Shown here in pieces: positions 51,457-60,577 of a stretch of DNA of 64,000 nucleotides (within the stretch, counting starts at the first letter, position 1; every line of letters begins with the position of its first letter). The position numbers and the translations under genes were made by a program. The notes beneath the pieces were generated by a model. The model ran no database searches. It was not told the DNA's origin and saw only the letters and a list, made by a program, of their open reading frames with translations. Source of the DNA: Allohahella sp002354735 (GTDB lineage Bacteria > Pseudomonadota > Gammaproteobacteria > Pseudomonadales > Oleiphilaceae); the NCBI RefSeq assembly GCF_047946665.1, contig NZ_CP172312.1, positions 4,030,001 through 4,094,000 of the forward strand, read 5' to 3'.

Positions 51457-52052
51457 CAGGCCGTGTCGTCCTGACGTTGCTGGTCGCGGTATGGTTGTCC
51501 GGCTGTCAGGAGCGCTCGCCTTCTGGAGAGGAGAGCGGGAAAGCTGTCCTTGAAAACGGCTACGCCCAGCTTTACGAACTGACGTCCACGCTCAAGAGCT
51601 CTGACACCATACTCAACTTCAAGCAATCAACGGATGGTTTTGGTGAGCTGGTAAGCGAGTTGGCTACGGATGAAGCGAGCATGGCCGAGTATCTCGAAGC
51701 GCTTGCGAAAGAGCCGCCGGGGTATGACTTGGCCAACACGGGCTATCCCGAGATCAGCAAACGTAGCCTGAACTCGGCAAAGTCGGACAGACTATTGTCT
51801 TACTCGCCTTTTTTCGGGCGCACCAAAGATAACTTCGAGCGGACCTATCTGCTGAGTCTGTCGAACGCGCTCACGCAACAGTACCATTTGCTCGAGGTGA
51901 TGATCGACCTGGAGCGGGACAAGGAGCGTTTGGTGATGCTCAAGGAGTTCCAGAGCGACGTCAGCCGATACTATGATGAGGTGGTAGCCAAACTGAACCG
52001 GCAGCACTTCAAGGAAAATATCCCGGGCCCTTCTCTGGAAGAAGGGGCCTGA
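51423..52052 (+). CDS. Hypothetical lipoprotein
   Basis: A 209-residue lipoprotein precursor. The hydrophobic segment (VVLTLLVAVWLSGC) gives a lipobox with Cys at about residue 28. The mature part is helical and charged (LSNALTQQYHLLEVMIDLER; KEFQSDVSRYYDEVVAKLNR), somewhat like DUF3053-type lipoproteins. The start overlaps the esterase gene, so coupling is likely. It precedes the DUF2868-GTPase pair by 7 bases and may belong to the same operon. No function can be assigned. Confidence 0.75.
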   Translation: MAANYLAGTFVTGRVVLTLLVAVWLSGCQERSPSGEESGKAVLENGYAQLYELTSTLKSSDTILNFKQSTDGFGELVSELATDEASMAEYLEALAKEPPGYDLANTGYPEISKRSLNSAKSDRLLSYSPFFGRTKDNFERTYLLSLSNALTQQYHLLEVMIDLERDKERLVMLKEFQSDVSRYYDEVVAKLNRQHFKENIPGPSLEEGA

Positions 52053-52059
52053 GCGTCAA

Positions 52060-53634
52060 GTGAGCAGCGGTAATGGCGTACACAGTATTCAACCGATAAG
52101 CCCGAGTTTGCGGCATCCGGAATACCGACTCGAGTTTGTTCGTCATCTTGAGCAGCAGCCTGAGCTTGTGACGTCTGCGCTGGTGGCGGAAGCCGAGGCG
52201 GGCGCCTTGTCAGACAGCGGCCCGGGTAACTCGTCATCAGGGTTCGAGGACCTTGCGCAAGGGAGGGCGAGCTGGCTGGTTGCGCTATTGCGGCTGGATA
52301 GTCTGCATGCCAGGGTCGACAGGGCTGCGGTACAAAGCCTGTGGGTGCTGTGCGTGGTCTTCGCCCTGCTTGGTGCCCTCGCTGCTGCACAAGGCTTCGA
52401 TCCAGGGCAACAGACGGTTAATTTCTTCTGGTTACTTGTTGTCCTGCTCGGCGTCCATCTGGCTGCACTGCTGTTCTGGTTACTGGCATTCCTGAGCAGG
52501 CCCTTTCGCCAGTCCACGGTAAAGGTGCCCATGTTGCAAAGTGCCGGCCTGTGGCTGGTCCAGAAACTCGCCCGAGTTCTCGCCCCAGATACTGCAGCAA
52601 GAGACCATGAACAGGCTGGTTCTGTGCAACCGGCTCTCTCCATGACGACAGTTGCTGCGGTATGGGCACGCCTGCAGACCAAAGCTGGTTTGGGCTTCTG
52701 GAACTTCAGCCTGCTAAGCCATGCAGTCTGGACCGCTTACCTGATCGGCGGCTTCGGTATGACGCTCCTTCTATTGTCGTTACGGCAGTACGATTTCGTC
52801 TGGGCCACAACAGTGTTGTCGAGTGAGACCTTCGAGCAGATGAGCGCACTGCTCGGGCAAGTGCCTCAACTACTGGGCATAACGGTGCCGGATGCCCAGC
52901 TGGTTCAGATCAGTCGGACCGGTGTGGAAACCAGCTCCGAAACAGCGAGCATTGCCCGGGTGCTCTGGTCGAATCTTCTCATGACCAGTCTGGTGCTCTG
53001 GGGTGTAATTCCTCGAGTGGTCTTGCTTGCCATAAGCCTGGTTGGACGCGCTACAGCCATGCGAAAGGTCTCATTGGACCTGGCGAGCCCGTATTATGTT
53101 GGCCTTCGCCAGCATCTGCTGACCGGATATCGCCGCGGCGGCATCATCGATCCTGATCATGCTGGCCGCTCGCATGACGAGGTGAGCAGCAGCCCGTCAG
53201 CGTCCGCCAAGCTGCCAGAACGCTACGATATCGCAGCCATTTATCTCGATCCGCAGTTGCCTTGGCCTCTCCGCGATCTGAATCCACAACATGACCTCGG
53301 ATGTATCGACGATGCAAAATCCGAAGCCGTGGTTACGGCTGCAGCAGCAGCCTCGAGCTGTCCCCACCTCGTGCTTTGCTCGCATCTGGCGACCGTGCCG
53401 GACCGCGGTGTCCGCCGGATCGTCGGCGCCTTGAAGCGCAATTACAGGGGGCGGGTGCATCTTGGGCTGCTAACGCCAGACGACCGTCCCGCCGATCACA
53501 ATCGCCTCGAAGACTGGTATCGCCTCGCGGCAGCCGTTGGTATATCGCTGGATGACATCATTCAGCTGCCAATCCGCGCGCCGGGCTTCACCGCCGCCTC
53601 TCCAGTTGAGGAAGATGATCGACATGCCGACTGA
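52060..53634 (+). CDS. DUF2868 integral membrane protein
   Basis: A 524-residue inner-membrane protein of the DUF2868 family. After a cytoplasmic N-terminal part, four hydrophobic segments are seen near residues 92-115, 122-147, 220-247 and 307-332 (VLCVVFALLGALAAAQGF; LLVVLLGVHLAALLFWLLAF; AYLIGGFGMTLLLLSL; LLMTSLVLWGVIPRVVLLAI). The last 190 residues are a soluble alpha/beta domain. The start is GTG. It overlaps the GTPase gene by 11 bases; the two are always paired, so they probably form one membrane-linked GTPase system of unknown role. Confidence 0.87.
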   Translation: MSSGNGVHSIQPISPSLRHPEYRLEFVRHLEQQPELVTSALVAEAEAGALSDSGPGNSSSGFEDLAQGRASWLVALLRLDSLHARVDRAAVQSLWVLCVVFALLGALAAAQGFDPGQQTVNFFWLLVVLLGVHLAALLFWLLAFLSRPFRQSTVKVPMLQSAGLWLVQKLARVLAPDTAARDHEQAGSVQPALSMTTVAAVWARLQTKAGLGFWNFSLLSHAVWTAYLIGGFGMTLLLLSLRQYDFVWATTVLSSETFEQMSALLGQVPQLLGITVPDAQLVQISRTGVETSSETASIARVLWSNLLMTSLVLWGVIPRVVLLAISLVGRATAMRKVSLDLASPYYVGLRQHLLTGYRRGGIIDPDHAGRSHDEVSSSPSASAKLPERYDIAAIYLDPQLPWPLRDLNPQHDLGCIDDAKSEAVVTAAAAASSCPHLVLCSHLATVPDRGVRRIVGALKRNYRGRVHLGLLTPDDRPADHNRLEDWYRLAAAVGISLDDIIQLPIRAPGFTAASPVEEDDRHAD

Positions 53635-55045
53635 AAACACGAGCCCTCGACCTTCAGCACAGGCGCCGATCCGTATTGCCATAGTCGGCCATACCAATGT
53701 CGGCAAGACCTCGCTGATGCGCACCCTGTTGCGCGACAGCCGCTTCGGCGAAGTGTCCAATCATCCAGGTACGACCCGACACGTTGAAGCCGCTAGCATA
53801 TTGTGCCGCGATCAGGCGGTGATCGAACTGCATGATACGCCTGGTCTGGAGGACTCGATCGGACTGCGTAGCGCGCTGGAGAGCTTGCCCGCAGGTCGGG
53901 ACGACACCGGCCAGACCCGCTTGAGACAATTCATAGCTCACGCCGACGAGTTTGCCGAACTCGATCAGGAACTCAAGGTCGTCCGTCAGTTACTGGCGAG
54001 CGATTTACTGTTTTATGTCATCGATGTTCGCGAGCCGCTCGTCGGCAAGTATAGAGATGAGCTCTACGTGCTCAGTCTTGCCGGCAAGGCCGTGATTCCG
54101 GTGCTCAACTTCATTCACCAGTTTCCCAACCACAGCATGCAGTGGCGTGAATATCTCGGTCAGCTGAACTTCCATGCACAGGTGCAGTACGACACGGTCG
54201 TGTTTCGGCTTGAAGACGAGAAGCGCCTGTTTCAGAAGATACAGTCTTTGCTTGGTGAGCAGTACGACAGGGTGCAGCAGCTCATCGACGAGCGGCATGC
54301 CCAGGCGCTGCAGATCAGGCGAGCATCTGCAGCAGCCGTGGCTGAGTTGATCATCAACGTAGGCAGCTACCGGAAAACGCTCAGTGCCGCCACGGCGACC
54401 CTGCCCGAAATTGAAAAGAATGAGGTGATAGCGCTGCAGGACCTCACGCGACAGGCAGAGCAGGTCTGTACGCGACAGATCATCAAGCTTCATCGCTTTG
54501 CACCCGACGATGTCCGCGAAGCCTTTCTGCCTGTACAGGATGGCAGTTGGAAGCTCGACCTCTTCGACGTGAATACGCTGAGGACCTTCGGTGTAGAGGC
54601 GAGTAGTGGTGCAGCCAAGGGCGCCGCTGTGGGTGCTGTTCTTGATGGACTGACGGGCTTTATATCGCTGGGTGCCGCCGCTGCAACTGGTGCCCTTGCC
54701 GGTGCCCTATTCTCGACTGGCGCCAGATATGGTCGGGACCTGCAGGCCGCGGTCACGGGCAAGCGGACCCTGTGTGTAGACGAGCCCACGCTGCGCCTGT
54801 TGTGGCTCCGACAACTGCAGCTTTTGACCGACCTGGGCTCACGCGGCCACGCCATGCAGGTACAGATGCAGATGACATCGGTCGATGCAAGCGATCTCCC
54901 CAAGGCTTGGAACAGCTGGTTACGGCAGATGAGAGCCAATGCAAACTGGAGTGAACTGGCTCCGGACAATCGTAGACGCGCAGCAGATCCCGGTCGTAGT
55001 GCGCTGGCTAGCGCTATTGCCGAACATCTTTTTGCGTCGGTCTGA
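53624..55045 (+). CDS. DUF3482 family GTPase (Era/EngA-like)
   Basis: A 473-residue GTPase. The P-loop is GHTNVGKTS at residues 22-30, the G2 Thr lies in NHPGTTRH, and G3 is DTPG near residues 71-74. The G4 motif is atypical: PVLNFIHQF instead of NKxD. Residues 320-380 form a Gly/Ala-rich hydrophobic hairpin (GAAKGAAVGAVLDGLTGFIS) that can insert into a membrane. The start at 53624 follows GAGGAAG at 9 bases. Pairing with the DUF2868 membrane protein suggests a partner at the inner membrane. Role unknown. Confidence 0.87.
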   Translation: MPTENTSPRPSAQAPIRIAIVGHTNVGKTSLMRTLLRDSRFGEVSNHPGTTRHVEAASILCRDQAVIELHDTPGLEDSIGLRSALESLPAGRDDTGQTRLRQFIAHADEFAELDQELKVVRQLLASDLLFYVIDVREPLVGKYRDELYVLSLAGKAVIPVLNFIHQFPNHSMQWREYLGQLNFHAQVQYDTVVFRLEDEKRLFQKIQSLLGEQYDRVQQLIDERHAQALQIRRASAAAVAELIINVGSYRKTLSAATATLPEIEKNEVIALQDLTRQAEQVCTRQIIKLHRFAPDDVREAFLPVQDGSWKLDLFDVNTLRTFGVEASSGAAKGAAVGAVLDGLTGFISLGAAAATGALAGALFSTGARYGRDLQAAVTGKRTLCVDEPTLRLLWLRQLQLLTDLGSRGHAMQVQMQMTSVDASDLPKAWNSWLRQMRANANWSELAPDNRRRAADPGRSALASAIAEHLFASV

Positions 55046-55108
55046 ACAAAGTCGCTGCGCCCTTCGTAATGTTCTCATCAATTGAAAACATGAGACATGG
55101 AGAAGTAT

Positions 55109-55765
55109 ATGAATACAGTCACTCGAGCGGGTAACAAGGCTAGTCATCTTGCAGAACAGTATGCGCTCTCGACCAGAGCCTATCTGAATGAGGCAGTGCA
55201 GAGCGGTCAGAAAGAACTTGAGACGGTCACTCACAGAGTGAATGACCTGGTGGGTGAGCTGAAGAGTCAGGGCAACTATATCACTGAGCCGACACTGCAG
55301 TTTTTTCAGGAGTCCCTCAAGCAGCCAATTCAGCGCATCAGGCACCCCCTGTCTACTGTAAAAGGCATCGCGTCAGTGTGCGAAAGCACCCTGGACCGCG
55401 CCTTCAGGGTGGCGAGTCAGAACTACGATACGCTACGTCGTAACTGGACCAGAACAGATGATACCAAGGCTGATCTGACCACGCGGGAGCAGTCTGCCTA
55501 CGCCGATGCCATCAACTCAGCCATCGATCAGGCTATCAACAAGCCGGCAGGTACGCGAACTACATCGGCCAGTGGCGAGCATGACGATCTTCAGCGCCTG
55601 CCACAGGTTGGACCGGCATTGGTTCGAAAGCTGCACGCCGCTGGCATCTACAACTATCGGCAGATTGCTGAGCCCACGGACGAGGAAAAGCGAAAGTTGG
55701 CCCAGTTCGCGAAGATCAAGTCTTACCCAGCCTGGGTAGAAGAAGCGAAGCGCCTCATCAAGTAG
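55109..55765 (+). CDS. Helical (phasin-like) protein with C-terminal helix-hairpin-helix domain
   Basis: A 218-residue protein. Residues 1-130 are amphipathic helices of phasin-like look (YALSTRAYLNEAVQSGQKEL; EPTLQFFQESLKQPIQRIR). Residues 158-218 form a helix-hairpin-helix unit (LQRLPQVGPALVRKLHAAGI) followed by an acidic-basic tail as in DUF4332-type proteins. The start follows GGAGAAG at 3-6 bases. It is downstream of the GTPase by 63 bases. A link to storage granules or nucleoid is possible because phasins and HhH domains occur together on PHA granules, but this is inference. Confidence 0.75.
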   Translation: MNTVTRAGNKASHLAEQYALSTRAYLNEAVQSGQKELETVTHRVNDLVGELKSQGNYITEPTLQFFQESLKQPIQRIRHPLSTVKGIASVCESTLDRAFRVASQNYDTLRRNWTRTDDTKADLTTREQSAYADAINSAIDQAINKPAGTRTTSASGEHDDLQRLPQVGPALVRKLHAAGIYNYRQIAEPTDEEKRKLAQFAKIKSYPAWVEEAKRLIK

Positions 55766-55766
55766 T

Positions 55767-56555
55767 TCATTTCACCGATTTGATCGTTGTGTCGATATTT
55801 TCGATACGGCGATCGCTAGTCGGGTGTGAACTCAAAAATGCGGCGAGACCCTGAGGGCCTTCGCCGCTTACAGATTGAAGCGTCTGAATGGCGGCCTTCA
55901 TCGATTGTGGAGGCTGTCCAGTCTTGTGGAGTGCCTTCACCGCGTAGCTGTCCGACTCGAGCTCGTCAGATTGTGAATATCTCGCGTTAGCGTAAGTGGC
56001 CGCAAGCTTGCCCAGCTCTGACTGGCTCAGTTGGCCTATCGTCCCGCCTGCAGAGGCAACTGCCGAGAACGCTGCATTAGTGTAAAGCTGCTCACGCAGC
56101 TGCTTATAGCTGTGCCTCAGTTCGACGTGTCCTATCTCGTGTTGGAGTACTGCGAGAATCTGATCATCCGGCATGAGATCCATCAGCTTTGAGTACACTC
56201 GCACAGTGCCGTCAGCCATCGCGAAGGCATTTATCTCGTCGCTCATGTACACCTTGAAGTTGTATTTGCTGGTATCTGCACCAGTCCTGGGGATGAGTTT
56301 CTGAAGTCGTTGTGCGTACTTGGATCCCTCTGGCGCCACCTTGTTCTGCTTGTCCATCTGCTGGGCTGCTTCACTGGCCGCCGCCATGACTGTCTCCCGA
56401 TCGAGGGTCGCGGCCTGGACCACAGCCGCACCTGCCTGTGCCGCCTGTTCGGGACGAAACTGGCTGCCGGCGCATGCGGTGAGGCTGAGGATGAGCGGCA
56501 GTGTCAACAGTGTGAGTGGAGCAGGGGTACGGCTAAGCAGGGTCATTAAAGGCAT
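55767..56555 (-). CDS. M48 family metallopeptidase lipoprotein
   Basis: A 262-residue zinc peptidase of the BepA/LoiP/YcaL kind. The HExxH motif is LQHEIGHVELRH, with the third ligand Glu in YSQSDELESDSYAVKAL. A lipobox (LSLTACAG) marks it as periplasmic lipoprotein. Such proteins take part in outer-membrane protein quality control. The ATG at 56555 follows AGGA at 8 bases and overlaps the end of the upstream nuclease gene by 23 bases. The gene converges on the HhH gene with 1 base between stops. Confidence 0.92.
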   Translation of the reverse strand: MPLMTLLSRTPAPLTLLTLPLILSLTACAGSQFRPEQAAQAGAAVVQAATLDRETVMAAASEAAQQMDKQNKVAPEGSKYAQRLQKLIPRTGADTSKYNFKVYMSDEINAFAMADGTVRVYSKLMDLMPDDQILAVLQHEIGHVELRHSYKQLREQLYTNAAFSAVASAGGTIGQLSQSELGKLAATYANARYSQSDELESDSYAVKALHKTGQPPQSMKAAIQTLQSVSGEGPQGLAAFLSSHPTSDRRIENIDTTIKSVK

Positions 56556-58818
56556 TGTTGCTATCCTGAGGTGAGTTGAACGGATTGGTTCCGGCAAGGC
56601 GAGCTCTATTGATCAGCTTGAGAAGTCCAGCAGCAGCTTCGGCATCACTCATCGCGCGATGATGCTGGGTCATCGTAATGCCAAAGTATGCTGTGAGATT
56701 TTTCAGGCTATACGAATCCAGGCCCGGTTTCAGCTTTTTCATCATGGCACAGGTACACAGCTGCGGCATTCGAATGGACTGCTCCATACGGCGATACGAC
56801 TGCTGAATGAAGCCATAATCGAAGCGTACGTTGTGGGCCACAAAAATGGAGTCGCCCAGAAATCCGCGTAAATCATCCGCAACGGCTTCGAAGGGCGGTG
56901 CGGATGCCACCATCTCGTTCGTTATGCCGGTAAGTGCGGTGATGTTAGCTGGTATTCGTCGTCCAGGGTTGATCAGCGTCTGCCATCGACCGATGATCTC
57001 TTCTCGCTGGAGTATCACAGCACCAATCTCTGTCAGCCGACCATAGTCCGAGTTGCCACCTGTGGTTTCCACATCCACCACCACGTACGGCTGATCCGGA
57101 TCAACAACCCATTCGACCCGCTGAACCGACACCTGGAAACCGGCTTCGCGAAGTTTCAGTAGTTGCATCATCTGGCGGCGTCGAAGTTGATCACCCTCTG
57201 CTTTCACTTCCACGAATCTCAGGCCATCTGAATCGATGATCATCAGATCGGGATAGCCTGACTTACAGCCATCATACTGCCTGACCATATCCCGTAATAT
57301 CGCACGCAGGCCAGCCATAGGCGCGAGTTCCACGAAGCGGCAGAGCTGCTCAGCCATGCTGCTCGTCCATCCCGTAAAGCTGTTTGGGCGCCCGTAGCAT
57401 CGGCTCAGGGTCTTCAGTACATGCGTCTTCAGCTGCTCGCGGTCAAAAGCCAGCACGGCTTCAATACGTTCGCGCTGGGCGTGGTAAAACGAGCCATCCG
57501 ACAAACCTGCCGGCTGGTGCTGGAAATCAGATGAGAAGCGGCTGGCCTCACTCTCGTACAGTTGCGGCCAAAAGGTGAGTGCGAACAGACTGCGCCATAT
57601 CCGGTTCTCGGTATGAACCACCAGACGCCCCGGCTTCCGCCATTGCCGCGCAAGCGCTGCTTCCGGCTCATGGCGGAAAGCTTCATCGAGCCTGCTCACG
57701 CCGGCGGCCCGAAGCATGTCGGTTAGTATCGATGTTCGCTTTCCACCGTTGGCCGACTGCAGTCCCAACTGATCTGCTGTGTATCGAGCATCAGTCGGCA
57801 AGAGCTCATTGCCGTACTTTCTCGCCTGAAAATCGAGCGCGAACAAATAGGCATCGTCGCTGGTGGGCGTCTCAAAAATACGGCTGATCAAATCCCGGGC
57901 GCGTTGCTCGTCCAGCCGGTGCCAGAGTCGAATGGCCTTCTCAGTGGCGGTTGCGTGTTCACTGCTCTGATAGAGCTCCGCCGCCAGCGTGAGCTGGTCC
58001 GTGGTTTCCAGCCGAGCCGCCAATCGAAAAACACACTTGTCATAGAGTGTCGTGCCAAGTTCCGTCAGGGGCTGCGGCTGGGCAATGAGCCATGTCGCCG
58101 TCGCAGCCGACTCGGCTGGTGTCATGGAGGCGAGACCCTTGAGCTGCTGCGCCAGCTGGGCGAGCTCAAATGAGTACCAGGCATCTGCCGCGGTATCGAA
58201 ACGCGCGGTATAGCCGGCCTCGAAACTGCTTGTGCGCAGTAGACCCAGGTCGCGCATGGCAAAGCGCCCCAGGTTATCTTCCAGTCGGCCAAAATAGAGA
58301 AAGAGTATGAACGCGATCGTTTCCTCGAACTGCTGAACGATGAATTCACAGCTATAACTTTGCAGGGCGGGAATCCGGGTCTCATCGTCAGCGGTGGCCT
58401 GCTCGAGCGCAATCGTCAATAGGCGCTGTTTGGGCCAGCTTCGTTTCCAGGGCGCCGAGGTGATTGTCGAGACACTATCGAGAAACTCGACCAGCTCGTC
58501 CCTCGTCAGTGTCAGCAGCAGCCTGGGCAGATCGTGGGGACCGGCCTTTGTCACGAAGCCTTCGCTGAGCAATAGCGCCAGTAGCGATTCGATATCTTCC
58601 AGCTCTTCGTATCGGAGTTTGCTGAGCCGGAAATGGCAGCCCTTGCGATTGCAGACTCTGACAAACAGTGCGGCCGGATCGCGGGGGAGAGCCATGAATC
58701 GATCGATGAAATCCACGTCGGATTGACGCAGTACATGCGTGTAATGCTGCCGTATGAACAGCAGCATCTCTCGGTAGTGATCGTAATAATAAAATGGCGC
58801 GAGATCTCGCTTCAGCAC
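56533..58818 (-). CDS. FAN1-like structure-specific nuclease fused to DEDDh 3'-5' exonuclease
   Basis: A 761-residue fusion. The N-terminal 450 residues correspond to FAN1: a helical DNA-binding part (YYYDHYREMLLFIRQHYTHV; NRKGCHFRLSKLRYEELED) and a TPR-like middle. Residues about 450-565 form the VRR-NUC nuclease with GYPDLMIIDSDGLRFVEVKA, which supplies the PD-(D/E)XK residues. From about 575 a DEDDh exonuclease of DnaQ type follows: VVVDVETTGG, LTGITNEMV, FVAHNVRFDYGFI and HRAMSDAEAA with the His-Asp pair. FAN1 opens crosslinked and flap DNA; the exonuclease would trim ends. GTG 58818, with AGAGGATC before it, avoids overlap with the flavoprotein gene and is preferred over ATG 58878. Confidence 0.88.
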   Translation of the reverse strand: MLKRDLAPFYYYDHYREMLLFIRQHYTHVLRQSDVDFIDRFMALPRDPAALFVRVCNRKGCHFRLSKLRYEELEDIESLLALLLSEGFVTKAGPHDLPRLLLTLTRDELVEFLDSVSTITSAPWKRSWPKQRLLTIALEQATADDETRIPALQSYSCEFIVQQFEETIAFILFLYFGRLEDNLGRFAMRDLGLLRTSSFEAGYTARFDTAADAWYSFELAQLAQQLKGLASMTPAESAATATWLIAQPQPLTELGTTLYDKCVFRLAARLETTDQLTLAAELYQSSEHATATEKAIRLWHRLDEQRARDLISRIFETPTSDDAYLFALDFQARKYGNELLPTDARYTADQLGLQSANGGKRTSILTDMLRAAGVSRLDEAFRHEPEAALARQWRKPGRLVVHTENRIWRSLFALTFWPQLYESEASRFSSDFQHQPAGLSDGSFYHAQRERIEAVLAFDREQLKTHVLKTLSRCYGRPNSFTGWTSSMAEQLCRFVELAPMAGLRAILRDMVRQYDGCKSGYPDLMIIDSDGLRFVEVKAEGDQLRRRQMMQLLKLREAGFQVSVQRVEWVVDPDQPYVVVDVETTGGNSDYGRLTEIGAVILQREEIIGRWQTLINPGRRIPANITALTGITNEMVASAPPFEAVADDLRGFLGDSIFVAHNVRFDYGFIQQSYRRMEQSIRMPQLCTCAMMKKLKPGLDSYSLKNLTAYFGITMTQHHRAMSDAEAAAGLLKLINRARLAGTNPFNSPQDSNNAFNDPA

Positions 58819-58840
58819 AACAGATCCTCTGGAAGCCTCC

Positions 58841-60307
58841 CTAGGTCTGATCAGCAGACTCGGTGAAGGGGTTAGCATAATGAATAATGCGCTGGCCGAA
58901 TATGAAGCGCCTCAGGGCTGCCCTGGGCAGGGCGACGATCGGATTGGGAAACAGGCTCTCGGCCGTCTGCCAGAAGCCACTCGGCAGCATCCCCGGCAGC
59001 AGCTGTCGCGTCAGTGCGCGTGTGCTTCGCCGCCAGGTCGATAGTGAGGCGTCTTTCAGCTCCAGCACCAGGGAGTAGCGAGCCATGTAAACCTGGAAAA
59101 CACTCTCCTTCATCGCTTCGAAAACACTACCAGCTGCTATCAGCCCGTTCCATGCGAAATAATGTTCAAGATCACCCAATGCAATCAGAACCGGCTTGTT
59201 GGCATTGGTGAAATTGTTGGGTTTGTCAGCCTTGAAATAGCGAATAGCATTCTCCGCTGCATGCTCCCCCATATCGAGCGCATGGTAGGCCTGCTTGTCC
59301 AGCTTCTGGTCCACTATGCTGGCGCAGTCACCCGCGAAGAACAGCGTTTCCCGCCAGGCATCAGCGTAGCCGTACTGCGGTTTGTCCAGCACTGGATTCA
59401 GGGCATTGTCGACCACCAGGCCAATGCCATCGTCCGCTGCCTTGAGGTGGAGGTTTTTTTCGTCACACAGCTGACTGATCAGTCCCTGCCGCTGAATGCC
59501 GGCTGTCCAGATTGTGACATCGGATTGCAGTACCTGACCGTCCAGCAGTTCGACGCTGCTCCGGGTCACGCGCTTTACGGCGTATTTTGGACCAGTGTGA
59601 AAGGTCACTTTCTTCTTTTTGAGCTGCTTGCGTACATCCTTGGTGAGCTCATCCGGGAAGGCTGGCAGCAGGTCTTGCGCGTCGACGATATGCAGGTTCA
59701 GCTTGCCCCCGAAACGCTTGTTCCGCAGCAGGGAACCCATTGCTTCCACGCCAGAGAGGCCGCCACCTATGATTGTGACTGTGACAGCTTTCTGTTTGTC
59801 AGCAAGCGCCGTTAACTGGTGCTCGATTAGCTCAGCCTGATCGGCATGTCTGAAGCCAGTCGTGTGCTGCTGACCGCCTGGCACGACGTTTGGTCTCTGC
59901 ACACCACCGCAGGCGACGATGCAGGCATCGTAGCGCAGTTCGCGATCATTTCCGAGCGTTACGCGGCGGCCGATCGGGTCCAAGGCCTCGACTGAGGTCT
60001 GGATGAATTCATGGCCAAGACGCTGGAAAAGCCGGGCACGGTCGAATGACAGGTGATCCTTGAGCTTGAGACCGGAGAGAATATCGTGAATATGCGGCGT
60101 CCATTCGAAGTCCGGTCGCGGATCCACCACGGTGACTCTACAGACGTTCTGCAGAGCCAGAGCTGCCGCCAGTCCACCGAAATTACCGCCAATGATCAAA
60201 ACATGGCGGTCTGAAACGTCAATGTCTCCGCTCAAGACCAGCCGGGAACGCAGCCACTTTGCAGCACGAAGCGGGGTCGAAACGAGTTTGTTGATTGCGT
60301 CTGCCAT
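58841..60307 (-). CDS. NAD(P)/FAD-dependent oxidoreductase, NDH-2-like
   Basis: A 488-residue flavoprotein. Two Rossmann folds are visible: VLIIGGNFGGLAAALAL for FAD and VTIIGGGLSGVEAMGSLL for NAD(P)H, plus LFFAGDCASIVDQKL for the second FAD loop. This layout is that of type II NADH dehydrogenases and related quinone reductases. The C-terminal 100 residues contain a basic and hydrophobic stretch (LTRQLLPGMLPSGFWQTAES) suited for membrane association. ATG 60307 with GGAG 8 bases before it is preferred. The enzyme could pass electrons from NADH to ubiquinone. The substrate is not proven. Confidence 0.85.
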   Translation of the reverse strand: MADAINKLVSTPLRAAKWLRSRLVLSGDIDVSDRHVLIIGGNFGGLAAALALQNVCRVTVVDPRPDFEWTPHIHDILSGLKLKDHLSFDRARLFQRLGHEFIQTSVEALDPIGRRVTLGNDRELRYDACIVACGGVQRPNVVPGGQQHTTGFRHADQAELIEHQLTALADKQKAVTVTIIGGGLSGVEAMGSLLRNKRFGGKLNLHIVDAQDLLPAFPDELTKDVRKQLKKKKVTFHTGPKYAVKRVTRSSVELLDGQVLQSDVTIWTAGIQRQGLISQLCDEKNLHLKAADDGIGLVVDNALNPVLDKPQYGYADAWRETLFFAGDCASIVDQKLDKQAYHALDMGEHAAENAIRYFKADKPNNFTNANKPVLIALGDLEHYFAWNGLIAAGSVFEAMKESVFQVYMARYSLVLELKDASLSTWRRSTRALTRQLLPGMLPSGFWQTAESLFPNPIVALPRAALRRFIFGQRIIHYANPFTESADQT

Positions 60308-60577
60308 AACTGAGCTCCGTTCAGTCTGTTGCCCGATATCGAGCATTGGAATTCACTGCCCGCCAGATGCCGGCAGCGTAAAGCTTACGCAAGCCTTGCA
60401 AAATCGGGCTTGAAACAGGTCTATGAGATACTACTTCCGAAGCTGATTCCGCCTGAATCGACGGCTGGCATGCCGTAATTGCGGTAGATCAGCGTTTGGG
60501 AACGCTCTTTGCTATGCATGGGGAAACCTCGGCAACCTGTAGTACCAATTTCTGTATGCCGACTACGGAGAGATTAC

